Shown: positions 10,391 to 22,282 of the stretch, one piece after another
Layout: each line of letters starts with the position of its first letter
Numbering within the stretch: position 1 is the first letter of the stretch
NCBI RefSeq assembly: GCF_004379255.2
Contig: NC_056040.1
Coordinates: forward strand, 24,502,120 to 24,566,119
Length of the DNA: 64,000 nt
Source: Salvia splendens
Taxonomy: Eukaryota; Streptophyta; Magnoliopsida; Lamiales; Lamiaceae
Direction of reading: 5' to 3'
Notes under the pieces: generated by a model
Told to the model about the DNA's origin: nothing
Seen by the model: the letters and a program-made list of their open reading frames with translations, nothing else
Database searches by the model: none
Translations under genes and position numbers: made by a program

Positions 10391-13300
10391 ATGGGGATCG
10401 ATGAGAAAATTGTTGTAGAGAAGTTTGACGGATCTGATTTCGGATTTTGGAAGATGCAGATTGAGGATTACCTGTACGGTAAAGATCTCTGGAAGCCTTT
10501 AAAAATCAAACCCGAAAAGATGGAACAGGAGGAGTGGGAGCTGCTGGACAGAAAAGCGATGAGCGCGATTAGGCTATCGTTGTCCAAGGATGTGGCTTAT
10601 CACACGACTGCAGCAAAGTCGACAAAGGAGATGATGAAGATCTTGGAGGACATGTATCAGAAACCATCAACGGCAAACAAGGTACATCTGATTAGACGAT
10701 TGTTTAATTTTAGAATGCAAGAGGGAAAGCTGGTGCAACAACATCTCAACGAGTTCAACATGATTACTTCGCAACTGAACTCGGTTGATATAAAATTCGA
10801 TGATGAAATTCGTGCCCTGATTTTGCTATCATCTCTGCCTGAGAGTTAGGCTGGCACAGTGACAGCAGTTACTGCTGCAGAGACAAACCTAACAGTTGAC
10901 AGAGTAAGAGATCTGATGATTGGTGAGGAAGATCAGCACTGAATACAGAACAGAGAGGCAGATCGAAGGGAAAGCAAAATCGTGGAAGATCAAATTCCAG
11001 AGGGAGGAGCCAATCCAAGAAGGATTTGGATAAAGTTAAATGCTGGAATTGTGATGAGTTTGGGCATTTTAGAAATCAGTGTGAGGCACCGAAGAAGTAT
11101 AAGAATAAGGATCAGAAGAACAAGAAAACAGCAAACGCTACCATGTCTGATGACGATGGCGAGGCGTTGGTCTTGAGTGTCAGTAGTCCGATGGAATCGT
11201 GGGTATTGGATTCTAGAGCGTCGTTCCACTCCTGCAGCAATGTGGAGATAATGGAAGACTACGTTTCTGGCGATTTTGGGAAGGTACATCTGGCTGATGA
11301 CGAGCCCTTAGATATCGTGGGAAAGGGAAACGTGAAGGTAGTGACGTCCAATGGATCCGTGATAAAACTGAATGGAGTCAGACACATTCCTGGATTGCAG
11401 AGAAGTTTGATTTCGATTGGGCAGCTTGATGCAGAAGGGTACACCGTGACGTTTGGCTGCAATAATGGGAAGATTACCAAGGGAGCTATGATAGTAGCTC
11501 GAGGTAAGAAGGAGGGTACGTTGTATACCACAACTAACTCCAAAGATTGCATTGATATTGCAAGTGAGGCAAATAATGCAGATTTGTGGCACTGTCGTCT
11601 TGGCCACATGAGCGAGAAAGGGATGAAGATAATGTGCTCAAGAGGTTTACTGCCTGGCCTGAAAACTGTTGAAGTTGGCTTGTGCGAGGATTGTGTGTTT
11701 GGGAAACAGAAAAGGGTGAGTTTCTCAAGAGGAGGCAGAAAATTGAAGACACAGAAGTTGGAGATGGTCCACACGGATCTATGGGGACCAGCACCTGTGA
11801 AGTCCCTAGGAGGCTCTGAATATTATATGACTTTCATCGACGACTCTACTCGAAAGCTATGGGTTTATTTTCTGAAGAGTAAATCCGATGCGTTTGACGC
11901 TTTTATGAAGTGGAAAGCCCTTGTTGAAACTGAAACCGGGCTGTAGGTGAAGTTGAACTTGCAAAGTTCAAGGAGTTCTGCGCCGAGAATGGAATCCGAT
12001 AATGGAAGAGAATATGAACTTGCAAAGTTCAAGGAGTTATGCGCCGAGAATGGAATCCGCATGGAGAAAACTATGAAAGGAACTCCACAGCAGAATGGAA
12101 TCGCAGAGCGCATGAACAGAACGTTGAACGAGTGAGCAAGATGCATGAGATTGAAAAGTGGATTGCCAAAGTGTTTTTGGGCAGATGCAGTCAACACAGC
12201 TGCATTCCTAATTAATAGAGGTCCATCAGTTCCCTTGGAGTTTCGGATACCCGATGAGGTTTGGACAGGAAAAGAGGTAAATCTATCTTTCCTACTCATC
12301 TTTGGTTGTGTTGCTTATGCTCATGTTAGTTCCGTTGAGAGAAGTAAGTTGGATGCTAAATCTATTAAGTGTACGTTCATTGGTTATGGAGGCGATGAGT
12401 TCGGTTATAGACTCTGGGATGAGCAGAACCGTAAGGTTATTCGCAGTAGAGATGTCATTTTCAATGAACAAGTATTGTACAAGGATAGATTGGAAGCGTC
12501 GAGTCCCAGCAGTTCTGAGCCACAAGTGGTCAAGCTAGACATCTCAAACTCGAGTGGGAGCAAAGAGAGTCAGAATGCTGAAGAGGTGCTTGAAGAAGAA
12601 CCAAGCACTCCACCACCGACTATTCCGCTGCCTAAATCGACTAGAGAGCGACGTGCACTTGATAGGTACTCGCCCTCTAATTTCTATTTGTTACTTACTG
12701 ATGGTGGTGAGCCGAGTGTTATGCAGAGGCAGGAGAAGGCCCTGATAAACGAAGATGGAAAATTTCCATGGATGAAGAGTTTGCCTCTCTTCTCCTGAAT
12801 GGCACATGGGAGCTTGTGGAACTTCCTAAAGGGAAAAAGTCATTGCATTGCAAGTGGGTCTATCGAATCAAATGTGAAGCTGATGGTAGCAAGTGCTACA
12901 AGGCTAGGCTGGTTGTCAAGGGATTTGAGCAACGATACGGTATTGATTATACAGATGTGTTCACTCTTGTTGTGAAACTAACTACTATTTGTTTAGTTTT
13001 GAGTATGGTAGTTGCAGAAAATCTATTGTTACATCAGATGGATGTAAAGACGACATTCCTTCATGGTGATTTGGAGGATGAGTTGTACATGACACAGCCT
13101 GAAGGATTCGTAGTAAAAGGAATGGAAAATCTTGTGTGCAAGTTGAAGAAGAGCTTGTATGGTTTAAAGCAAGCTCCAAAGCAATAGTACAAGAAGTTTG
13201 ATGGATTCATGATGGAGATTGGCTATAAAAGATGCTACGCTGACCATTGTTGTTACTACAAGAAGTTTGACAAAAGCTATCTTATCCTATTATTATATGT

Positions 13301-14261
13301 TGATGATATGTTGATCGCAGGAGGTGATCAAAAGGAGATGGATAAGTTGAAAAAGCAATTGTCTGAACGATTCTCCATGAAAGATCTTGGAGAGGCTAAT
13401 CAAATTTTGGGCATGAGAATCGAGCGTGACAAGGCGGCAGGAAAATTGTATCTTTCGCAAGCTGCTTACATTGGTAAGGTTTTGGAAAGATTCAACATGG
13501 ATAATTCGAAGCCAGTAAGTGTGCCTTTAGGCAGTCACTTTAAGCTGTTAAAGAAGGGGTCGCCGAGTACAAAAGAAGAACGTGCTGAAATGAAGAAAAT
13601 TCATTATGCTTCAGCAATTGGCAGTATTATGTATGCAATGGTGTGTACGAGGCCTGATATTGCACAAGTAGTGGGAGTAGTGAGCCGGTTCATGGGTGAT
13701 CCGGGCAAGCAACATTGGGAAGCAGTTAAATGGATCCTTCGATATTTGAGAGGTACTACAGAAAGTGTCTTATGTTTCAATGGCAAGAATGTCGAGCTGG
13801 CAGGTTATGTGGATGCAGACTTGGCGTCCAATGATCTTGATGGGAGAAGAAGCACAACCGGGTATGTATTTACTTATGGTGGTACTGTTATTTCATGGAC
13901 TTCTAAGTTGCAGAAGACCGTTGCTTTGTCTACTACGGAGGCTGAATATGTAGCTGCGACAGAGGCAAGCAAGGAGATGGTGTGGTTGCAGAGTTTCTTA
14001 GATGAACTTGGGAAGGAGAACAAGAGTAGCATACTCTACAGTGATAGTCAGAGTGCTATTTTCTTGGCGAAGAATCCAACGTTTCATTCTAGGACAAAGC
14101 ATGTGGAGTTGAAGTATCATTACATCCGACACCTAGTGGAGATGAAAATCCTGAAACTTGTGAAGATACTTGGAAGTGAGAATCCTGCAGACATGTTTAC
14201 TAAGGTGGTGACCTTAGATAAATTGAAGCTATGCATAGCTTCAACTGGCCTTGGAACTTGA
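10391..14261 (+). pseudogene. copia gag-pol polyprotein, disrupted
   Basis: The gag frame opens at the ATG at 10391 (MGIDEKIVVEKFDGSDFGFW) and stops at 10847. A zinc knuckle CWNCDEFGHFRNQC lies near 11041. The protease site reads VLDSRASFH where the family has DSGAS, so the glycine after the catalytic Asp-Ser is Arg. The pre-integrase segment LWHCRLGHMSEKG and integrase core HTDLWGP follow. A stop lies at 11944, a microduplication at about 11955-12060, a TGA at 12133 (family Arg) and a frameshift near 12770. Reverse transcriptase follows with [11 protein letters not shown], a TAG at 13185 (family Trp) and YVDDM near 13296. RNase H has STTEAEYVA, and the protein ends near FTKVV at 14261. All domains are present, so this decayed after insertion and is not an internal-deletion product. 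Confidence 0.92.
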
Positions 14262-14337
14262 AGAGAAGGTTAGGCGATGCTAAGCGGATGAAGGGATGAG
14301 ATCACGAGGAAATGGTTGTTTAGGAGTTGTTAGTCTC

Positions 14338-14349
14338 CAAGTGGGAGAT
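14338..14349 (+). other. Polypurine tract of the copia element
   Basis: CAAGTGGGAGAT lies immediately before the 3' LTR. The same motif precedes the copia LTR remnant at 3626. Confidence 0.75.
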
Positions 14350-14640
14350 TGTTAATTATGGAGCCTAATTTATCTCCTACCATGTTTAGGATTTGTTTCC
14401 TTGAAGTATTTTTTCCTTGTGATATATGTTTCCTAGTTTGACTAGAATTAGGGCTCTCTAGTTGCTTATAAATAGAGGTGTTCCCTCATTGTTAAATTAT
14501 GCTTATTCTGAAATTATATAGTGAAATCACTGGCTTGGCATCGCCCCCAGACGTAGATACACATTGTATCGAACTGGGTAAACAATTTCTGGTGTTCATT
14601 CTCTTTCATATTCGTGATTGTCTGTGTTTATTTCCCAACA
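14350..14640 (+). repeat. 3' LTR of the copia element
   Basis: It starts TGTTAATTATGG, ends TTCCCAACA and has the same length as the 5' LTR. Confidence 0.93.
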
Positions 14641-15627
14641 ATTGGAGGAGTTAGAACTTGGTCTTCATGATAAATCTTTTTTTTCCTTGGCACACGAGCT
14701 TGATAAAAAAAAACGTTGGCATCTATTATTGTTGCTAAGTTCAAGAGCATCGAAGGTTAAAGCATGATCTTGATTCCTAATATAAGCATGCTTGAAAAGT
14801 GTCCATGAAAGAAGTTATATATGCTACGTGAGATTTGTTGTTGAGAAAGGAATGTTGTAAAGGAAAGGAAATGGTAGGGCTTGCCATAATATTTGAGCAT
14901 TCTATGATTCGTGTTCATGCAGTGTCTAATGATATGAATAGCTATGAATAAATTTGATGCTTGAAGATTTTACCTTGAAGAAATGAGGAAAAAGTAGGGT
15001 GGAGAGACTTGGCTCCTCTTCTTCAAGCACTCATTTGAAAATCCTCACTTTGAAATAAATTTGATAGTGGTTTATGGTAGAACAAAAGATTTAAGAGTAG
15101 GGATAGAGTGGTATTTATAGAGGAAATGGTTGCATAGAAAAACATGGTCAAAAGCTTGATTCAAGGAGGAGATACATCGTCCAAATGTTATGAACTTTTT
15201 GCCAAATGAGACAAGTTGTCATCTCAATCATTCATTATGCCAAAAATGGCAAGAATATTACATCTTGTCGCCTAAAAAGACGTTTATCAAGTACGGCTGC
15301 CGTTTGATAAGCGTGCTTGATGTGATGTGATTTCGTCGATAGTCTCGTCTTGATTTAACATGCTTATTTTCCTTTCGTGTAGGTATCGGGGTTCAAGTCG
15401 TGACTATTGAGCAAGATCCGGAGGGCATGGAAAGTATACTTTATTTTTATTCTAGTGTTAAACTCGATGTAAAAATGTGTACGAACTTTTATTTGAAACT
15501 CGGACCTCACAAATGGACTATAAGAATATTAAATATTGTAATAGAACTATTTTCGATCACCACTCAAAAATACTTAACAACGTTTGATCATAACGTGAGG
15601 TAAAAGAAGCTAGGCGCGAAACTAATA

Positions 15628-15839
15628 CTCCCTCCGTCCCAAGATAAGCGACTCACATTCCTTTTTGGGACGTCCCAAGATAAGTGAGTCATTTCCTTTT
15701 TTGGTATTCTCTCTCTTACTTTTTCTCTCTACTTTATTAACTCTCTTACTTTATTCACTTTACACTTTACTAACAAAACCTCCTTTCCTTAAATCTCGTG
15801 CCGAAAAGTTTGTGCTCACTTATCTTGGGACGGAGGGAG
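15628..15839. mobile_element. Stowaway-type MITE
   Basis: Perfect terminal inverted repeats CTCCCTCCGTCCCAAGATAAG are flanked by TA on both sides (15626-15627 and 15840-15841). It lies inside the gypsy solo LTR. Non-coding. Confidence 0.9.
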
Positions 15840-16519
15840 TATATATTAATAAGTCGGTTTTCCAAAAGACTTAGGGAAATAAAAAGGGCGGGTGTTACAA
15901 TCATGTTTTCAGTCAAAAAATTTTATCAATCCCAAATTCAGTCCCAATTTTTACTATTCTATCATTTAGCCCTTGAGGGGTACATTTGTCAATTTAGTTT
16001 GATTTGAGGACAAAACTTGTGATTTTTGAATGTTTATGTTCGTTTGTAATTTTTTAAGGATAAAAAATCGTTGTGGTAGAATTAAATCTTTGTATATTAT
16101 CTCAAAAACAAATTACTTAAATCTTTGTGGTGTCATCTAAAATAAATTATTTAAATATTTGTAGTAGTATTATTTAAATTATTGCATTACAATTGGGAAA
16201 TTAATATGCATTGAAGTACTTATTATTTAGAAAATATTGAAGGTTGTTTTAAGCATTCATTTTTTGTTTAATGCTTGATTGCAACAATAATTTATAATTT
16301 GTTAGATATCGATTTTTCTACATGAATCAAATTGTCGTTTATTTTGACTTAAATTGAATTGAGTTGTAGTTTATTTTATTTAAATGACTTTATTTAAATT
16401 ATTGTTGCAATCAAGCATTAAACTAAAAATGAATCCTTTAAAAATAAACCATTCAACATTTTTTCCATTTCCATCAATCCCACAAAATTTGCCACATTTC
16501 AGTTTTAACCATTTTTGGT

Positions 16520-16690
16520 AGTGGAGCTCATATTTCACTGACTCATTCCAACTCACATTTAATTATAAAACTAATATATAAAAGTAGAACTCGCTCTCTA
16601 TTAATTTTTTAAACTCACATGCCATTACAATTCTTAAAACTCATGCCCGGTCAAAGTGTGAAAAAATTTAAGGGACGGAGAGAGTATAAT
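16520..16690. mobile_element. Stowaway-type MITE remnant
   Basis: Only the right end is clear (GGGACGGAGAGAGTA near 16672-16686). The interior has the TTCCAACTCACATTTAATTATA block common to these MITEs. The left end is degraded. Confidence 0.45.
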
Positions 16691-16833
16691 ACTACAAATA
16701 TTTAAATAATTCATTTTTAGATAACACTACAAAGATTTAAATAATTTATTTTGAGATAATATACAAAGATTTAATAATACCACACAGATTTTTTTTGTCC
16801 TTAAAAGATCACAAAAGAAGAACATAAATATTA

Positions 16834-17012
16834 CTCCCTCCGTCCCGCACTACTCGCACTTTTCCTTTTGGGCACGGAGATTAAGGAATGAGTGATAGAC
16901 AAAGTCAACAATTACGGCTGTAGGTATAAATTGTTACTAAAAATGGAAAGAGTGCAAATATCTTGGGACGCCCAGAAAGGAAATAAGTGCAAGTAGTGCG
17001 GGACGGAGGGAG
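16834..17012. mobile_element. Stowaway-type MITE
   Basis: The inverted repeats CTCCCTCCGTCCCGCACTA lie next to TA on each side. It is inserted in the right arm of the foldback element. Confidence 0.88.
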
Positions 17013-17154
17013 TAAAAAATTACAGGGTAGAATAGTAAAAATTGGGACTGAATTTGGGAGTTAATATTTTTTTTGACTGAAAATATGATTTTGTAAATAT
17101 TGGGTATTAAAAAAGTGCAAAAACCCCATTTTCTGTGTACTAGTTTTGTAGTTC

Positions 17155-17780
17155 TTATTCTCCATTGCATAACACTTTATTAAAAAAAAAGTAATAGCGA
17201 TATAATTGGTTTTTTTCTCATAGTAAATAAATCAGTCAATTACTATAGAAATATAAATGTACACCATATACAAATATATTTTTATGCAAAAAAAAATAAT
17301 TCTAATTTCTACCCATAGTTTATGTTGAACTAAAAATGCTAAAAGTTGAACTAATAAGATTAATTCTAATTTCTACTTTATTTGAGAAACTCATTTCATA
17401 AAAATTAAGCGTGTTGAACTAAAAATGCTAAAAGTAATTTAACAGAGCATTTTTTTTATATGCTAAATCATAAACTTATAGAGGTCACGCGTGTACTTGA
17501 ATTTGTGACTTTTACTATGAGCATTAACCACTCTACCTCTTGGCCACACCCACGCACTACTTTTTAGAATACGACAAGTACAATAATAGCTGCTTTTCAA
17601 TTTTGTATGATTATGTCATTTAATTTTAGAATTTACGAGAACACAAATCCTCAAAATTTTCGGCATTTTCATAAAATCTATGGGAACATCTGATGCAAAA
17701 CAAAAAAAAATATATTAATATGACTATATGAGTCTATGCTTGTTAAATCAAGAGAAACTTGCATGGTTGCATCACAAGTA
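17155..17780. other. AT-rich intergenic sequence
   Basis: No open frame or boundary is recognised. A short direct repeat of GTTGAACTAAAAATGCTAAAA occurs at about 17323 and 17413. Confidence 0.4.
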
Positions 17781-18020
17781 CTCCCTCCGTCACGAATTAA
17801 CTGTCACACTTGCATTTCTGCACTCGTTTTATAAAAATGACACTAATAAATAGTTAAAGTCAAGAAATACTAAAATAAGAGAGAGAATAAGGTAGAGAAG
17901 AGTCTTCTTTATATTATTCTCTCTCTTACTTTACTATTTTTTCACTTTAGCTATTTATTATTATTTTTACAAAACGAGTACAGAAATGCAAGTGTGACAG
18001 TTAATGCAGGACGGAGGGAG
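17781..18020. mobile_element. Stowaway-type MITE
   Basis: The left end CTCCCTCCGTCACGAATTAA and right end TTAATGCAGGACGGAGGGAG are inverted and flanked by TA. The arms remain paired through the ACTTGCATTTCTG segment. Confidence 0.9.
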
Positions 18021-18109
18021 TACAATAATAAATCTTTGCAAGTCTCTCTTTGTTGGCAGCATTAAAATTAAGCTTATAACATCGGTAATGAGTCCCCTTA
18101 AAAACTATA

Positions 18110-18380
18110 CTCCCTCCGTCCGGCGTTAGGAGTCCCCGGTTGAGTTAAGTGCGGATTTTAAGAAATGTTTGACTATGTAATAATTGGAGTGTGTGATAAT
18201 GGAATGTGAGACTCATTTGCATTATTATTTGCTTTATTCTTTGGGTGTGTTTTTACTTGCGTTTTTTTAGTGTTTTATTTTATAATATTTGTATTTCAAC
18301 TTTTATGGAAATGTCTAATCGGGACTCCTAATATTGGATGGATGAAAATGGTCAACCAGAACTCCTAATGCCGGACAGAC
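18110..18380. mobile_element. Stowaway-type MITE, older copy
   Basis: The left end is CTCCCTCCGTCCGGCGTTAG. The right end is the degraded inverse CTAATGCCGGACAGAC, followed by TA. Confidence 0.75.
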
Positions 18381-19051
18381 TATGTATATAATTATGGTTG
18401 GGTCGATAAAATTTATTCGACCGGTAATGAGTTAGTTTGATAAAAAAAAATATAAGTATGAATGTATGATTTGGTCGAATGAAATTATTCAACTGGATCC
18501 AATGTTCCGTGTCCAAATGCCATAATTCCAAGACCCTTCCATTTAAAATTAGAAAAATTGATCACTAACTTTAGTTAAATTCTGAAATTTCCCACGAATT
18601 TAAAAATTGATAAGGAATATTACAAATTTTTGGTGTAGTTTGAGATTTTTAACAAAACCAGTTCATACGTGACTTGTCAGAAAATCTAGGTGGTCCAGAA
18701 CAACGCCGTTTTGGCTTGTCAAAATGTTTAGTGGGCTAAAATAATGTCGTTTTATTCTACTTGGTTAATTAAAAGTTAAATGTTTTTTATTATTTGTATC
18801 ATATTTTTAGTTTTGATGTATTATCGTTTTCTCATTTCTCTCCACCAATCAGTCATCGTCGTCATTCAACTTATGTTAGACACATACGACATCCAGCCAC
18901 TGGTCACTGGTGACTCCATCTTTTTCTCCATAAATCAAACATACAGATTTGGTGTTGTGTGGAAAAATGAACAAGTTTCCACTTATCAATCAAATTTCAA
19001 AACAAGCATGAACGAAACTGACACGATCCCGCTTGAAAAATTATTGTTATT
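18381..19051. other. Intergenic sequence, nothing recognised
   Basis: It is AT-rich. The open frame 18780-19124 runs into the neighbouring LTR and has no recognisable domain, so I do not call it a gene. Confidence 0.4.
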
Positions 19052-19611
19052 TGATGCAAAACGTATGAGAATGACTGAACTGGTAGATAAAGAACTCAAA
19101 CTTATTGAGAACATGAGAGTATAAAACTCAATGTAAATTTAATATTCAAAAGTCTGACTTTTTAGTTTAACAATGTTACTTTTATATAGGTAAAAGAAAA
19201 TCCCAAACTTATGGAAAATAAAATTAGAAGGAAAATAACTAAAAGAAAAATAAGCAAAGTAGGAAAAATCTAATTCGTTAAAGGAAAAACAATTACTTTT
19301 AATACTTTTCATTTACTAATTATATTAACTAGGAAATAAATAAAACCTAAAATATAATATGGTTGAGTCATTTTTCTATTTCGGGAAGTTTCTTCATAGT
19401 TGAGTCATTTTCATATATAGTAATTATTTTCTCTTACTTACTTTATTCTCTCTACTTTATTCACTTTCTACTTTATTGTTTCCATCTTTTTCTCTTTCTT
19501 ACTTATTTTATCTATTTATTCAACACACTCAACATCCCTTTCTTAAACTCCGTACCGAAAAGTTTCGCCTCAACTATGATGAAACGGAGGGAGTATTCTA
19601 TAACTGCATTA
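19052..19611 (-). repeat. 3' LTR of the gag-only element, interrupted by a MITE
   Basis: It matches the LTR at 26169-26504. The match breaks near 19360 and resumes with TATTCTATAACTGCA at 19594. About 20 bases of LTR were lost at the left MITE junction. Confidence 0.85.
19361..19593. mobile_element. Stowaway-type MITE inside the LTR
   Basis: The right end GAAACGGAGGGAG is followed by TA. GTTGAGTCATTTTT near 19362 and the inverse GGCGAAACTTTTCGG-type arm show the inverted structure. The left terminus is truncated. Confidence 0.65.
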
Positions 19612-21634
19612 GAGTGTCCACAATGGGGGAGCCGCGGCCCGCGGCCCCCCATTGCAGAGGCCGAGAGCCGCGGCCCTGGGGCGAGAGACATGGCTGAGCC
19701 GCGGCCGCGGCCCGCGGCCTTCACGCGGCTGAGCCGTGTGAGCCGCTGCCCTCCATTGCATCGAGCCGCGGAATTTATTTTTTTTTTTATTTCAAAAATT
19801 TTTTATAAATATACACTCCCATTTCCATTTTTTCACTTCATTCTACACTTCCAATCCCTTCATTTTACACTCTCAAACACTACAAAAAATGCAAGGTGGA
19901 GATGGTAATTCCCCGGGGTATGGAGACCCGGGATACGGCAACTTCGCCAATCAGACGTGGAGTCCGCACTCGCCCCAATTCCGGGTCCAGCCATCCCAGC
20001 AGAGGAACTTGGTTCGCCAACCATCGGGGTTCGGGGACTACCGACCGAATATGGACGCGATCAACAACCCGTCCCAGCAATTCCAATCCTCCCAATTCCA
20101 ATACTCCCCGTCTCCTCTGTTTGAATCTGATAGATTCACATGGGAACAGTTGATGGGTACACCGGAGACCCCGACATCCGGTAGTGTGGAGATGGAGGCA
20201 CCCACCGGGGGTCGCCGAACCGGCGGTGGTGGGGGGCGAGGTGGCGGCGGTGGGAGTGGGAGGCGAGGCGGCGGCGGTGGGAGGCGAGGCGGCGGCGGTG
20301 GAAGGCGAGGCGGTGGCGGTGGGGGGCGAGGCGGCGGCGAGCATGGGCCCACCGGCGGCGGGCGAGGTGGAGACAGAGAGCCGGCCACCGGCGGTGGCTG
20401 AGGCGGTGGTGATCGGCGAGGCGAGAAGTACAACGACGACGAATCCCTCGCTGTTGCGCGGGCATGGGAGGCGGTCACGACGAATCCGGTCATCGGCACG
20501 GATCAGACCGACATTTGCTTCTGGAGGCGCGTCCTGACGGTGTACAACGGCTTCAAACCAGAAGGCAGTACCGGACGTGATGAAGGCCAGATCCGGAAGA
20601 AGTTCGGCCGGATCAGTAGAGCTGTGAAGAGGTTCAGGAACATTTACGAGAGATAGCTCCAGAATACCGAAAGCGGCCGCAGCGAAGGCGACGTACGGGC
20701 GTTATCGTATCAGTTGTTAATACTGAACGCTGGCCCAAGTTCACCTACTGGAATGAATACATGCTTCTCCGAGACTCCCCTCAATTCAAGGCAATCTGCG
20801 ACGATGAGACCGGTCCTACTGGGAAACGGACAAAAATCGGGGCCGACGGCACGTACAGTAGTGGTACCGACTCACGTGCATTCGACCTGAATGACGATGT
20901 GAGGGATGAGCCCCCCTCGACAATGTCGAGGCGCCAGCGCCCGCAGGGCCAACAATCCGCCATCCGGGAAGCTAGATCCGCTTCCCAAGTCTCTCGGGCG
21001 AGCGCGGCGACACCGCACCATTCAACACCGACCGCGGCATTGACTCAAACACTGGAGGTGCAGATGATGAAGCAACTCCATGATAACTTGTCCTTGAACG
21101 AGAAGTCGACGGACCCTATCACCAAGATGATGTACTACGACCTCATTCTTAGGTTGAGGTCGAAGTTGGGCTTCTCCGATGGGTCGGCGACGGGCGAAGC
21201 AAGCGGCAGTGGGGCCGGTGTCGGCGGCGGTGGAGGAGGTGAAGAAGATGTGCCGGATTCCGATGACGCCACCGAGTAGGAAGCGGTGGCGTTTTTTATC
21301 TTTTTTATTATTATGTTGTGTTTTTAAAATATTTTCGTTGTAGAATTTTCCCTATTAATAGTACGACGAAAATTTGTCTCTACTTCTCTCTTTATTAAAT
21401 TATTTTTATTATCCAAATTATTAATCTACTAAAATTTAATAACATTAAATTAAATTAAAAAATAACATTAAAAAAAAGCAAAAAAAAAAATTAACATTTT
21501 AGAGGGCCACATTTGGTGGCCCTTTGAATTTGCATTGACTTTTTTACATTTACCATTACAAAGGCCACATGAGAGCCATAATTGATGGCAGGGCCACAAA
21601 TGGTGGCCTTTGAAGGCCACCATTATGGACACTC
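19612..21634 (+). mobile_element. PIF/Harbinger element carrying only ORF1
   Basis: The terminal inverted repeats are GAGTGTCCACAATGGGG and GAGTGTCCATAATGGTGG, with target duplication TTA (19609-19611 and 21635-21637). It landed at the junction of LTR and polypurine tract of the host retrotransposon. It holds an ORF1 pseudogene and no DDE transposase, so any mobility would depend on a transposase supplied elsewhere. Confidence 0.88.
19889..21279 (+). pseudogene. Harbinger ORF1: Myb/SANT-like DNA-binding protein, disrupted
   Basis: The frame begins MQGGDGNSPGYGDPGYGNFA and has a Gln/Pro/Ser-rich N-terminus. A Gly/Arg tract (about 20215-20390) made of near-perfect GGCGGCGGTGGGAGGCGA units follows, then a TGA at 20399. 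The same frame continues with the conserved helix region LAVARAWEAVTTNPVIGTDQ and FWRRVLTVYNGFKP, and stops at 20654. After a frameshift near 20725 it resumes as WNEYMLLRDSPQFKAIC and ends in an acidic Gly-rich tail at 21279. ORF1 proteins of PIF/Harbinger elements help the transposase bind DNA and enter the nucleus. Two stops and one frameshift make this copy non-functional. Confidence 0.8.
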
Positions 21635-21637
21635 TTA

Positions 21638-21969
21638 TACTCCCCTCTTGAAAAAGACTGTCTTCGATTCTGTCATGCTTTATTGAAATAGCATCTTAAC
21701 TCATTCAAAATTTTCTCAATCGGCAGCAACTCCATCATTACGTTTTCCCCCAATGCAGATCTCTTGATTTTTTCCTTTTCCCAGAACAAAAGAAACTCCT
21801 CCATCTGAATCAGGAAGACGGAACTTGGCATTTTCTCCAAACTATTCCTGACTCAAACCTTTCTAGTCGATGCAGCTTGCTGATTTCTCCTTTTCAGAAG
21901 TCACTCCAAAATTTATATAACTCCGTTGATCAACGGATCATTAGACGGCCAGCGGAAAAACCCACCTAA
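21638..21969 (-). other. 3' internal part of the gag-only retrotransposon
   Basis: This is unique retroelement sequence between the two Harbinger insertions. It begins with the purine-rich tract (minus strand AAGAGGGGAG) beside the 3' LTR. No clear open frame. Confidence 0.6.
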
Positions 21970-22282
21970 GAGTATCCACTATAGGCAGACAACCCCAATA
22001 GCCCCGCCCTTTTTTTTCTACGGCCCCAGTTTATTAGTCCGCCCCCACAAAAAAAGTTGTCCGCAGCTATAAGGTGGACACTTTCAATAGGCCAAAAATT
22101 TGGTATCCACTTTTCATTTAATTTTATTTTCGTTTATTTTAAATCTATTATAATAAAAAATTATCAGAATGTAAATAATTAGAAAACGAGGTAATTGAAA
22201 TCGAATATTCGTTGTACTATGAAACCGGGAAAATTTTACAATGAACATTTAAAAACAATACAAATAAAAACGCCGCCACCGT

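Larger units (their letters stand above)
10059..14640 (+). mobile_element. Ty1/copia retrotransposon, full-length but with a broken polyprotein
   Basis: Two 291-bp LTRs, a primer site, a polypurine tract and a perfect 5-bp target duplication ATTGG (10054-10058 and 14641-14645) define the element. By eye the LTRs differ at six positions (about 98% identical), so the insertion is young compared with its surroundings. The domain order gag, protease, integrase, reverse transcriptase, RNase H is that of copia. The sequence resembles the Tnt1/Tork group, which is inference from remembered family features. The coding region has four stops and at least two frameshifts, so it cannot make its own protein. 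Confidence 0.95.
8126..15899 (-). mobile_element. Ty3/gypsy solo LTR split by a copia element and a MITE
   Basis: On the minus strand the sequence starts TGTAACACCCGCCC at 15899 and ends GTCGCGACA at 8126, as in gypsy LTRs. There is no primer site beyond 8126 and no polypurine tract beyond 15899. Both flanks are instead the two halves of the foldback arm. Flanking pentamers are ATCTC (8121-8125) and ATCAT (15900-15904). The intact foldback arm reads ACAAAATCAT at this point, so ATCAT was the target and the left copy has two changes. Without insertions the LTR is about 3 kb. It has a GC-rich block at 9520-9920 with short open frames that I do not regard as genes. Confidence 0.75.
8058..17154. 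mobile_element. Long foldback (inverted-repeat) element, interrupted by nested insertions
   Basis: Arm 1 (8058-8125 continuing at 15900 to about 16300) is the inverse of arm 2 (about 16400-17154). The outer segments share GAACTACAAAACTAGTA and ACATTTACAAAATC. The middle shares CAGTCCCAATTTTTACTATT and ATTAAATCTTTGTATATTAT. The inner part shares TTAATGCTTGATTGCAACAA. With insertions removed the element is a hairpin with arms of several hundred bases. No coding region and no clear target duplication were seen. The gypsy LTR (8126-15899) and a MITE (16834-17012) lie inside it. Confidence 0.7.

Noticed and set aside
18780..19124. 114-codon frame with a hydrophobic N-terminus
   Set aside because: Its second half is LTR sequence of the gag-only retrotransposon, so the frame crosses an insertion boundary by chance.
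20038..20499. Proline-rich frame on the minus strand opposite the Harbinger ORF1
   Set aside because: It is the reverse translation of the Gly/Arg repeat tract; the plus frame carries the conserved ORF1 helices.
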